Part shown: piece by piece, positions 1 to 5,688 of the stretch
Layout of the letters: each line of letters begins with the position of its first letter
Numbering within the stretch: the stretch's first letter is position 1
Assembly (NCBI GenBank): GCA_020445005.1
Contig: JAGRHM010000083.1
Coordinates: 1-6,104, forward strand
Source of the DNA: Candidatus Competibacteraceae bacterium
Lineage (GTDB): Bacteria > Pseudomonadota > Gammaproteobacteria > Competibacterales > Competibacteraceae
Length of the DNA: 6,104 bases
Direction of reading: 5' to 3'
Program-made: the position numbers and the translations under genes
The notes under the pieces: model-generated
Database searches by the model: none
What the model saw: the letters and a program-made list of their open reading frames with translations, nothing else
What the model was told of the DNA's origin: nothing

Positions 1-48
1 TGTCGCTATCGACTAAAAGGGTGCTATCACCCCGTAGGAGGCATTTCC

Positions 49-576
49 ATGAACACTCTTCACCGCTCAGTAGTCGCCATCAGCGTCGCTATGTTTGTCA
101 GTCTGCCACCAAGCGCATTGGCATCTGAACAGGACGATGCCGTTCGCCTCTGCCAAGACCAGATCAAGCAGAAATATGCCGTCGGGGATTTCCGGCATGT
201 GTGGGCGGATCAGGAGGGCAATCATAAATTTATCGTGAATGGGAAGGTCAAATACGAGAACCAGATGTATCCGTTTAATTATAAGATCAAGAATGGCCAA
301 GTGAAATCTTATGCTTATGACGGCCCACATTCTCAACATTCCGACGACAGCAGCGATCTTAGCAAAGCCGTGGCGGTGGGAGTCGGTCTTGCGATTGTCG
401 CCGCCATTGCCTCGCAAGCCGGAAAGGATGATAAATCGTCCACGTCGCCGCTCCCGGTCAAGCAATCCATCCTGGAGGATGAATGTCACGACAATCTGCA
501 ATACCGGATGCGGGATGAGCATTACTCATCAGGCATGTCAGACTCAACAATAACCGTTTGGAGGGGCATACTCTGA
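49..576 (+). CDS. Secreted protein of unknown function, C-terminus altered by frameshift
   Basis: I do not recognise this gene. The start is supported by TAGGAGG at 35-41, seven bases before the ATG. Residues 1-25 form a signal peptide (basic start, hydrophobic core, cleavage after Ala-Leu-Ala), so the product is probably periplasmic or exported. The mature part has a domain starting at Cys35 and ending near residue 91, then an Asp/Ser-rich linker, a hydrophobic Ala/Val/Gly stretch at about 107-121 (possible membrane segment or flexible linker), and the start of a second domain at Cys146. The last ~14 residues before the stop at 574-576 do not continue that domain; they are read out of frame. 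The real continuation lies in frame 3 and then again in frame 1, up to 687 (separate entry). The intact ancestral protein would have had about 212 residues. The 175-residue product is probably a truncated version, unless the frameshifts are sequencing errors. Confidence 0.75.
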   Translation: MNTLHRSVVAISVAMFVSLPPSALASEQDDAVRLCQDQIKQKYAVGDFRHVWADQEGNHKFIVNGKVKYENQMYPFNYKIKNGQVKSYAYDGPHSQHSDDSSDLSKAVAVGVGLAIVAAIASQAGKDDKSSTSPLPVKQSILEDECHDNLQYRMRDEHYSSGMSDSTITVWRGIL

Positions 577-687
577 CCGGCGATGGCAGGGCGGTAACAG
601 ATGACCATCAACGCAATCATTTTACCTATACATACTACATTCAACGAGCAAGGTCATGTGATCGACAGTCGTTACCAGCTCTATTGA
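534..687 (+). pseudogene. Out-of-frame C-terminal remnant of the secreted protein gene
   Basis: After the domain start at Cys146 the coding signal moves to frame 3 at about 525-540. It reads VRLNNNRLEGHTLTGDGRA and continues through HFTYTYY at 618-638. It then returns to frame 1 at 640 and reads FNEQGHVIDSRYQLY, ending at TGA 685-687. One missing base near 525-540 and one extra base near 639 (TACTAC-A-TTCAAC) explain the pattern and have no net effect on frame. The rebuilt segment matches the protein's own first domain: a Gly-rich strand, then aromatic-polar alternation, then Gly-x-Val and a final Tyr. A terminator lies on this stop codon, as expected for a true gene end. The shifts could be real mutations or read errors. 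The frame assignment is seen directly; the ancestral state is inferred. Confidence 0.6.
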
Positions 688-705
688 GCTGTTGTTTTCT
701 CTTTT
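676..705 (+). terminator. Rho-independent terminator after the first gene
   Basis: CAGCTC (676-681) and GAGCTG (686-691) form a perfect 6-bp stem with a TATT loop. A T-rich run, TTGTTTTCTCTTTT, follows at 692-705. The hairpin overlaps the restored stop codon at 685-687 rather than the annotated stop at 576, which supports 687 as the original gene end. Confidence 0.65.
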
Positions 706-757
706 ACCTCAAGAGCTTTAGCCCTGTTTATCGATTCAATATTTCAAGGAGTTGATC

Positions 758-1408
758 ATGAAGCATCGTATCATCAGGCATACCGCGAGCGCATTGGTTG
801 CTCTGTTTATGGCAACGTCAGCCGCTTATGCGCAGGACCCGGCGCCTGATCTGCAAGATCTGGTTGGCGCGCGCGGCAGTAGCGGCGAAATGGCCCTCAA
901 AGAGCGCTGGTATTTATTTGTCAAGGGCGAAAAATCCGGCAGCGATAGTTACACCTACTGGCGTCAGACCCGCACTGGACAATGCATCACGGTGCGCACT
1001 GCCGAAGGCCGTTATCAATCCTTGGTCAATGCTCCGGACTTTGACTGCCAGAACGGCGAATCCGCCGCCGACACTTCGCCGGAGGACACTGGCGCGCACC
1101 AAAAACAACCCTTCGCCACTGTGTGCGGAGTCACGGTCGAAGGCAAACTTTATCGCTACAAGTGTAAAGTCAATGGCGCTGCGCCGGGCGGTCCGGGTAA
1201 AACCGTCCTGCATTACCCTGACCAAAAGGTTACATTGCACTGGCATCATGGCGATCGAGTCGGCGTGGAGTTCGAAGGTATGAAAACCCTGCCAACGACT
1301 TTTAACACCTCCGAAGGCAGTACCCAGTTCATGTTCGAAGGCAAGACGTATTTTTATGTGTCCGATCCGGGTATGGCGGAGATGGAAGTCAGGGATTTCC
1401 GTGATTGA
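758..1408 (+). CDS. Small secreted protein of unknown function with two cysteine-pair regions
   Basis: The ATG at 758 is preferred over an in-frame TTG at 752 because AAGGAG (746-751) lies six bases before it. The protein has 216 residues. Residues 1-25 are a signal peptide with an Ala-Tyr-Ala cleavage site, so it is probably periplasmic. The first mature region (about 31-98) begins with DLVGARGSSGE and carries aromatic strands and Cys76 and Cys97. This pattern resembles one I associate with uncharacterised secreted proteobacterial proteins, but I cannot name a family. After a Ser/Pro/Asp-rich linker (about 99-118), a second region (119-216) starts with Cys123 and Cys136 and is rich in beta-strand patterns with many Gly, Tyr and Phe residues. 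The spacing suggests one disulfide per region. A lysozyme-inhibitor (MliC)-like barrel for the second region is a weak alternative based only on the Tyr-x-Cys and strand pattern. The upstream terminator suggests it is transcribed separately from the first gene. Confidence 0.75.
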   Translation: MKHRIIRHTASALVALFMATSAAYAQDPAPDLQDLVGARGSSGEMALKERWYLFVKGEKSGSDSYTYWRQTRTGQCITVRTAEGRYQSLVNAPDFDCQNGESAADTSPEDTGAHQKQPFATVCGVTVEGKLYRYKCKVNGAAPGGPGKTVLHYPDQKVTLHWHHGDRVGVEFEGMKTLPTTFNTSEGSTQFMFEGKTYFYVSDPGMAEMEVRDFRD

Positions 1409-1445
1409 GAACCTGTACAAAAAATGACCCTGGGAGCAGCAGGTA

Positions 1446-1474
1446 ACCTGGATCAAGCGCAGCGAAATCCAGGT
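1446..1474. terminator. Hairpin between convergent genes, possible bidirectional terminator
   Basis: ACCTGGAT (1446-1453) and ATCCAGGT (1467-1474) are perfect 8-bp inverted repeats around a 13-base loop. They lie between the ends of the secreted-protein gene and the convergent ligase gene. There is no clear T-run on either side, so the terminator role is inferred from position only. Confidence 0.35.
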
Positions 1475-1550
1475 CTGCCTGATTGGCTCCAGTTTGCGTA
1501 ACGCTTCACGGCCAACTTTTTGTGGCTGCCGTTAGTAGTGGATCAGAGAG

Positions 1551-3086
1551 TCACTGTTCTTTCCGCAGCTCTCGTCGCACCACTTTTCCAGCAGCGGAAA
1601 TGGGTAGGGCCGTTACAAACTCAACCTGATGCGGAATCTTGTAGCGAGCCAGATGTTCGCCCAGATGCGCCAGCAGTTCTTCTGCCGTAGCGGTAAGTTC
1701 AGGTTTCAGAACGACAAACGCCTTGCCCACCTCACCCCATTGGTCATCGGGAATGCCCACAACCGCGCACTGAAAAACCGCCGGGTGCCGGTACAATGCC
1801 GCCTCGATCTCGGCGGGATAAATGTTTTCGCCACCGGAGATGAACATATCCTTCAAGCGGTCAACGATGTAGAAATACCAGTCCTCGTCATAACGGGCCA
1901 GATCGCCGGTGTGAAACCAGCCCTCGGCATCCATCACCTTGGCCCAATCAGGCGCATTGTTGATGTTGAAATAGCCGGACGCCATGCTGGGTCCCTTCAA
2001 CACCAGCTCCCCGACTTCGCCCACACCCAAGGTGCGGTTGTCGCGATCCACGATCCGGGCATCGACATAGAAATTGGGTCGGCCAATGCTCCCGGCCTTG
2101 CGAATAGCGTCTTCCGGCGAGAGGGCGAACAAGCCGGGACCAAATTCAGTCATACCGAACCCCTGTTTGAAGCGGACGCCTTTCTCGCGGGTGTATTGTT
2201 CGACCAGAGGCACAGGCAACGGCGCGCCGCCGCTGGTGCAAAAGCGTAACGAGCTTAGATCGGCGTCCGGCCAGGCACTGGCTTGGGTCAACATCTGGTA
2301 CATGGCCGGAACTGCGGCGAATACCGTGGCCCGTTCCCGCTGAATCAACTCTAGCACCCGCTCGGGATCGAAGCGCTTTAGCAGCACCGTGGTTCCGCCG
2401 AGAATCACTTGCGGCAGGGTGTACACAAACAAGCCGCCGACGTGGAACATCGGAAAAACGTTCAAATACACATCGTCGCGCCCCAGATCGTGAATGACGG
2501 TGTTCAAACAATTCCAGGCCATCTGGCGATGGCTGATGCGCGCGCCCTTGGGCAATCCGGTAGTGCCGCCGGTAAAGACAATGGCGGCAATATCTTCTTC
2601 GGTCAGTGTTTCGCAGGTGCGCGGCGCGGTGGGAGCGGCGGCCAATAACTCGTTAAAACCCCGGCTGCCGGGAATGCCGGAGCCATCGAGATGAATCCAG
2701 TGTTGCACCGAGGTCCCAGCGTGCGCCAGCTCGGTAACGGCATCCTTGAAAGCATCGTCGTAGATCAGAACAATCGGGGTGACATCAGCAAAAATCTGTT
2801 GTAATTCGCGCCAGTGTAACCGCCAGTTCAACGCGGTATGAATAGCGCCCAGCTTGCCGCAGGCGAACAACAAGTCGAGATGCTCGACGCCATCCTGCGC
2901 CAGGATCGCTACCCGATCGCCCTGGTGAATACCGGCGATTGCATTCAACCCGTTCGCCAGGCGATTGGCCCGCTCGTTCATTTGCGCATAGGTAAGGCGC
3001 AATTCCGGCTCTTTACCTACGTCTATAATCGCCAACGCTTCCGGGCTGTAAATAGTGCGCCGGCCAAGATAATCGCCGATGTACAT
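1551..3086 (-). CDS. Fatty-acid/acid-CoA ligase (class I adenylate-forming, AMP-binding)
   Basis: This enzyme activates a carboxylic acid with ATP to an acyl-AMP and then forms the CoA thioester. Its 511 residues are the usual length for short acyl-CoA synthetases. Visible motifs in order are the phosphate loop FTGGTTGLPKG at 171-181, the A5 motif GFGMTE at 309-314, the adenosine-contact motif HTGD at 392-395, the hinge region DRLKD at 409-413 followed by SGGENIYPAEIE, and the C-terminal catalytic lysine Lys501 in AAGKVVRREL. All key residues are present, so it should be active. GAGGAG lies six bases before the ATG on the minus strand. The closest named groups are long/medium-chain fatty-acid-CoA ligases of the FadD-like type, but chain length or an aromatic acid substrate cannot be decided from sequence. 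It has no co-directional partner in the window. It is divergent from the NifX-like operon and converges on the secreted-protein gene. No signal peptide or membrane segment is seen, so it is probably cytosolic. Confidence 0.95.
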   Translation of the reverse strand: MYIGDYLGRRTIYSPEALAIIDVGKEPELRLTYAQMNERANRLANGLNAIAGIHQGDRVAILAQDGVEHLDLLFACGKLGAIHTALNWRLHWRELQQIFADVTPIVLIYDDAFKDAVTELAHAGTSVQHWIHLDGSGIPGSRGFNELLAAAPTAPRTCETLTEEDIAAIVFTGGTTGLPKGARISHRQMAWNCLNTVIHDLGRDDVYLNVFPMFHVGGLFVYTLPQVILGGTTVLLKRFDPERVLELIQRERATVFAAVPAMYQMLTQASAWPDADLSSLRFCTSGGAPLPVPLVEQYTREKGVRFKQGFGMTEFGPGLFALSPEDAIRKAGSIGRPNFYVDARIVDRDNRTLGVGEVGELVLKGPSMASGYFNINNAPDWAKVMDAEGWFHTGDLARYDEDWYFYIVDRLKDMFISGGENIYPAEIEAALYRHPAVFQCAVVGIPDDQWGEVGKAFVVLKPELTATAEELLAHLGEHLARYKIPHQVEFVTALPISAAGKVVRRELRKEQ

Positions 3087-3105
3087 CCTGCTCTCCTCAA
3101 AATAG

Positions 3106-3134
3106 GCGTATGCATTAAAATCAGGTGCATGCGC
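3106..3134. repeat. Inverted repeat just upstream of the ligase start
   Basis: GCGTATGCA (3106-3114) and TGCATGCGC (3126-3134) pair over nine positions, with one mismatch as DNA that is a G-U wobble as RNA, around an 11-base AT-rich centre. It lies 20-48 bases upstream of the ligase ATG. It could be a repressor site or a 5' leader hairpin. No convincing promoter hexamers can be assigned around it. Confidence 0.4.
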
Positions 3135-3300
3135 TCACACCTTCGTCAATCGCTTCCTTTTGATCGAGTGTCAGGCAACCCCTGGATGCTGGACTCGAAC
3201 CTCGATGGCCTCCTCGTTGGCCGCGGGATGGTCGGGTCATGCATCGGAGTGATTATAGCCTCTGCTACCTTGAGAATTCGCAATGCGGCGATTTGTATCA

Positions 3301-3314
3301 ATGATAATAATCAT
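3301..3314. promoter_or_regulatory. Fur-box-like palindrome over a possible -10 element
   Basis: ATGAT-AATA-ATCAT is a short AT-rich palindrome resembling the core of the Fur iron-box consensus built from GATAAT units. It contains GATAAT (3303-3308), which matches five of six bases of the sigma-70 -10 consensus. A TTGAGA at 3270-3275 is a possible -35, but its spacing fits a weaker -10 (TTGTAT, 3293-3298) better. The site is about 60 bases before the NifX-like gene. Iron control would suit a gene for an iron-cluster-binding protein, but this is inferred. Confidence 0.4.
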
Positions 3315-3332
3315 GCGTTGTAATCAACGCAT
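3313..3332. promoter_or_regulatory. Perfect 8-4-8 dyad, probable operator or leader hairpin
   Basis: ATGCGTTG (3313-3320), TAAT (3321-3324) and CAACGCAT (3325-3332) form a perfect 20-base inverted repeat. It abuts and shares two bases with the Fur-like palindrome and ends 40 bases before the NifX-like start codon. No T-run follows, so it is not a terminator. Its position downstream of the likely -10 fits a transcription-factor operator. Which regulator binds is unknown. Confidence 0.5.
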
Positions 3333-3372
3333 AAGGATCGCCCTATTCAATTTCCGCGAGGAAGCTTCAATC

Positions 3373-3762
3373 ATGAAAATCGCTGTCGCCAGTCAGAACC
3401 GTCACGCTATCACCGAACATGCCGGTCGGTGTCGCAAATTCTGGATCTATCAGGTCGAACAGGGTAAAACCTTGCACAAGGAGCTGCTTGAATTACCCAA
3501 GGACCAAAGCTTTCACGACAGTTCGCCCCATGAATCGCATCCCCTGGATGACGTACAGATCCTGATCGCCGGCGGTATGGGTCAAGGACTGCGCCAGCGG
3601 CTGGCGATGAAAGGCATCACGGGACTGGTGACGCCGGAAACCGATCCTGATCAGGCGGTTTCTGCGTATCTGGCGGGTACGTTAACGATGGGAACCCCGG
3701 AACCGCATGCGCATGGCGCAGGGCAACACCACCATCGACATGCAGACCACTGCCATCACTAG
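3373..3762 (+). CDS. NifX/NifB-family iron-molybdenum-cluster-binding protein with His-rich tail
   Basis: The ATG at 3373 is chosen over upstream in-frame codons because the conserved family start MKIAV begins there and GAGGAA (3358-3363) lies nine bases before it. The 129-residue protein has the dinitrogenase iron-molybdenum cofactor fold: the first strand MKIAVASQN, HAGRCRKF at 16-23, HPLDDVQILIAGGMGQG at 56-72, and the family-typical end DPDQAVSAYLAGTL at 91-104. Family members bind iron-sulfur or Fe-Mo clusters or metal as small cytosolic carriers. Many occur outside nitrogen-fixation clusters, and nothing else here points to nitrogenase. The last 18 residues hold nine histidines and one cysteine, a likely metal-binding tail. 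The gene is followed after 35 bases by the hydrolase gene with a strong ribosome binding site, so the two are probably co-transcribed. Two palindromes upstream suggest controlled expression. The precise cargo is unknown. Confidence 0.85.
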   Translation: MKIAVASQNRHAITEHAGRCRKFWIYQVEQGKTLHKELLELPKDQSFHDSSPHESHPLDDVQILIAGGMGQGLRQRLAMKGITGLVTPETDPDQAVSAYLAGTLTMGTPEPHAHGAGQHHHRHADHCHH

Positions 3763-3783
3763 ATGGAAAATATTTTTTACAGC

Positions 3784-3790
3784 AGGAGGT
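3784..3790 (+). promoter_or_regulatory. Strong ribosome binding site that decides the hydrolase start
   Basis: AGGAGGT is a near-perfect Shine-Dalgarno sequence. An in-frame ATG at 3792 is only one base away, too close for initiation. The ATG at 3798 is seven bases away and is therefore the better start. Confidence 0.75.
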
Positions 3791-3797
3791 TATGGTC

Positions 3798-4733
3798 ATG
3801 ACTACCGTTCAATCACCTTTGGACATCGGCGCCCTGAACCGGTTGCGGATTCTCTGCATTTCTGAAACCGGCTGGTTTGACACTAAAGAAGTTTTCGAGG
3901 ACATTCGGGATGCTGGCGGCGCCGAAGTTGATCAGTACGACATTCCCTGGCCGCCGTTTGGCGACCTGCATCAGGATAACGCTGCCGGGTTTGCCGCCCT
4001 GCTGGAAGCAGAAACCGCCGATGGCGCGCAACATCACGTGTTATTTGACACCGGCTGGAATCCTGCCTGGATGGATAAACGCTTTGCCGAGGAAGGGATT
4101 GATCAACTGTTGCAGGACGGGCAAATCGAGGCGCTGGTGATCAGTCACGAGCATTTTGACCACTTCTGGGGAATCGGCTCGACTCTGCGGCATTGCCCAA
4201 ACATCACTCTCTACATCCCGGAAGGTTTTCATCCAAAAGGGCTGGCCTTCATCAAGGAGCAAGGCCACATCGGCCAGTTGGTTACGATCCCCCCCGATCA
4301 GCCGCTCCTGTTATTTCCTGGACTGGCGGTCGTCAATTTCCCCATGCATACCCTATTGCGCGTCGATGGCGAAAATGTCCTGTACGCGCAAATCCGAGGC
4401 CGGGGCATGGCGATGATGACCGGTTGCGGACATGGCGGCGTACTGAATCTGTTGGATTACGCTCGACGCACTTTCCAGGGCGGCGAGCGCATTTACGCCC
4501 TTTACGGGGGACTGCATATTGCACCGTTGGAAGACTGGGATGAGGCGCGGGATCGCATGGTCGAGTCCCTGGGTCAATACGGTATCGCTACATTGGCTTG
4601 CAACCATTGTACCGGCCAACGGGCGGTGAAGAAGATGCTTGAAACGGGGTTACCCGTCCTGCGCGGTACAGCCCGCAACGGTTCGCAGAATGAGCTGTTT
4701 GTGGGCAATGGCGACGTGGTGGAACTGGCCTGA
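3798..4733 (+). CDS. Metallo-beta-lactamase-fold hydrolase, COG1237-like
   Basis: The 311-residue protein has the metal-binding set of the metallo-beta-lactamase fold. Asp84 is in a FDTG strand. The signature His117-Glu-His119-Phe-Asp121-His122 follows (SHEHFDHFWG). His212 is in TGCGHGG, His240 in GGLH and His270 in ACNHCTG. The Gly-Cys-x-His-Gly-Gly and x-His-Cys-Thr-Gly arrangement recalls COG1237, the family named after an archaeal enzyme for methanopterin (dihydropterin ribofuranosyl-aminobenzene phosphate) synthesis. Bacterial members have largely unknown substrates. No signal peptide is seen, so it is probably cytosolic with one or two metal ions. It forms an operon with the upstream NifX-like cluster-binding protein, which suggests a metal- or cofactor-related job, but the substrate cannot be read from sequence. 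The protein looks complete, and a terminator-like hairpin follows 32 bases after the stop. Confidence 0.9.
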   Translation: MTTVQSPLDIGALNRLRILCISETGWFDTKEVFEDIRDAGGAEVDQYDIPWPPFGDLHQDNAAGFAALLEAETADGAQHHVLFDTGWNPAWMDKRFAEEGIDQLLQDGQIEALVISHEHFDHFWGIGSTLRHCPNITLYIPEGFHPKGLAFIKEQGHIGQLVTIPPDQPLLLFPGLAVVNFPMHTLLRVDGENVLYAQIRGRGMAMMTGCGHGGVLNLLDYARRTFQGGERIYALYGGLHIAPLEDWDEARDRMVESLGQYGIATLACNHCTGQRAVKKMLETGLPVLRGTARNGSQNELFVGNGDVVELA

Positions 4734-4764
4734 AAATCTGTAAAAAACTGTAGATATTCAAGCT

Positions 4765-4797
4765 CCTCTCTCCCAGTTCATGGGGGAGGGGGTATTT
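4765..4797 (+). terminator. Terminator-like hairpin after the hydrolase gene
   Basis: CCTCTCTCCC (4765-4774) can pair with GGGGGAGGGG (4782-4791) over ten positions, two of them G-U, with a 7-base loop. A short weak T-rich stretch, TATTT, follows. This fits the end of the NifX-like/hydrolase operon. CTCTCCC/GGGAG intergenic hairpins are also common as dispersed repeats in proteobacteria, so a repeat element is possible. Confidence 0.45.
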
Positions 4798-4901
4798 ATG
4801 TTGAGCACCGCGGCCGAAGCCGGCATGGCGTTCGGTGAATAGAGGGAGGCTGCCGCGCTCACCCCCAAATGCTTGTCGGCATCGAGGCCATTCATTTGCG
4901 C

Positions 4902-4907
4902 TATACT
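4902..4907 (+). promoter_or_regulatory. Candidate -10 box for the glycan cluster
   Basis: TATACT matches five of six bases of the sigma-70 -10 consensus and lies 40 bases before the STAS-transferase start. No good -35 is seen at 16-18 bases upstream, so the promoter is weak, activator-dependent, or not real. It lies in the 214-base gap after the hydrolase gene, which otherwise holds only the terminator-like hairpin. Confidence 0.35.
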
Positions 4908-4947
4908 CGTTAAAGCTATTTGACTGAAAGGCATTCCTGGAGAGGCG

Positions 4948-5688
4948 ATGCACAATCAAAATGAGACAGGCAACCAGGCATTCCAGGCTAACGAAACCGG
5001 CGACAGTCAAACAATCGCTATCCCCAAGGAGCTGACCGTCGTCGAGGCGGTGCCCTTCCGCAACGCTTTCCGCTCGATCTGTGAAGCCAATAATCCGCCC
5101 TTCAAGGTCGTGCTGGATTTCTCCAAAACCTCTTTTATTAACAGCAGCGGGATTGGCGCGTTGGCCAGCAGCATCAAAATGTCCAAGACTAGCGATATTA
5201 CCCTGACTATCATGGGACTCAATGCACAGGTGCAGGCGGTGCTGACCATGACGGGCCTGGACAAGGTGCTGCCGATCGAGGCCGATGAAACTGGAGAGAT
5301 TCGGGAGGAACCGATCGATGAGACCGCCCTGCCGGTTACGCACCCTTCCATCCGCTCACGCGCGAAGCGCATCATCGATATCCTCGGCGCGCTGGTGGGT
5401 CTATTCATCACGGCCATCCTGTTTATTCCCATCGCCATCGCGATCAAGCGCGACAGTCCCGGCCCGCTGTTTTTCAGTCAGACCCGCTGTGGCTGGATGG
5501 GTAAGGGGTTTAAGCTTTGGAAATTCCGCTCGATGGTGACGGATGCCGAGGCGCGCAAGCATGAGGTCAAAAACGAGGCGGAAGGCGCTATTTTCAAGGC
5601 GGCGAATGATCCGCGCATCACTCGCGTCGGGCGCTTTCTCCGGCGCACCAACACCTCGACGAATTACCGCAATTCTGGAATGTTCTAG
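4948..5688 (+). CDS. STAS domain fused to membrane phosphoglycosyl transferase, truncated
   Basis: The ATG at 4948 follows GGAG (4939-4942). Residues 20-112 form a STAS (anti-sigma-factor-antagonist) domain. It contains LDFSKTSFINSSGIGALAS, where Ser66-Ser67-Gly68 occupy the phosphorylation-loop position of SpoIIAA-type proteins and Asn65 stands where Asp is usual. A charged linker (113-136) leads to a bacterial sugar transferase domain (monotopic phosphoglycosyl transferase, WcaJ/PglC type). Its membrane re-entrant helix is about 141-166, followed by DSPGPLFFSQTR at 169-180 and KFRSM at 192-196. These enzymes transfer a phosphosugar from a nucleotide sugar to undecaprenyl phosphate, starting glycan assembly at the inner membrane. 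The frame breaks after RRTN (residue 235), just before the catalytic Asp-Glu, and ends at 5686-5688. The 246-residue product keeps the STAS domain and membrane anchor but should lack transferase activity. It heads a cluster with the downstream glycosyltransferase. The STAS part might serve as a phosphorylation switch; this is inferred. Confidence 0.85.
   Translation: MHNQNETGNQAFQANETGDSQTIAIPKELTVVEAVPFRNAFRSICEANNPPFKVVLDFSKTSFINSSGIGALASSIKMSKTSDITLTIMGLNAQVQAVLTMTGLDKVLPIEADETGEIREEPIDETALPVTHPSIRSRAKRIIDILGALVGLFITAILFIPIAIAIKRDSPGPLFFSQTRCGWMGKGFKLWKFRSMVTDAEARKHEVKNEAEGAIFKAANDPRITRVGRFLRRTNTSTNYRNSGMF

Noticed and set aside
914..1456. A 180-codon minus-strand open frame opposite the second secreted-protein gene
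   Set aside because: It is antisense to a gene with a clear signal peptide and ribosome binding site, and its translation shows no domain pattern.
3191..3201. GGACTCGAACC, which on the minus strand reads GGTTCGAGTCC like a tRNA T-loop
   Set aside because: The flanking five bases do not form a T-stem, and no anticodon arm or acceptor stem can be drawn, so there is no tRNA here.
2838..3323. A 161-codon plus-strand open frame opposite the ligase N-terminus
   Set aside because: It is antisense to conserved ligase sequence and its product has no family features.
3373..3762. Nitrogen-fixation locus
   Set aside because: Only one NifX-like domain is present. No nif structural or assembly genes and no sigma-54 or NifA-type site could be seen.
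4588..5343. A 251-codon open frame on the minus strand across the hydrolase end and the STAS domain
   Set aside because: It overlaps two well-supported genes on the other strand, has no recognisable motif or good ribosome binding site, and includes the promoter/terminator gap.
5650..5660. Programmed ribosomal frameshifting to join the two halves of the transferase
   Set aside because: There is no slippery heptamer or downstream structure seen, and the two stop codons at 5862-5867 would still prevent a full product.
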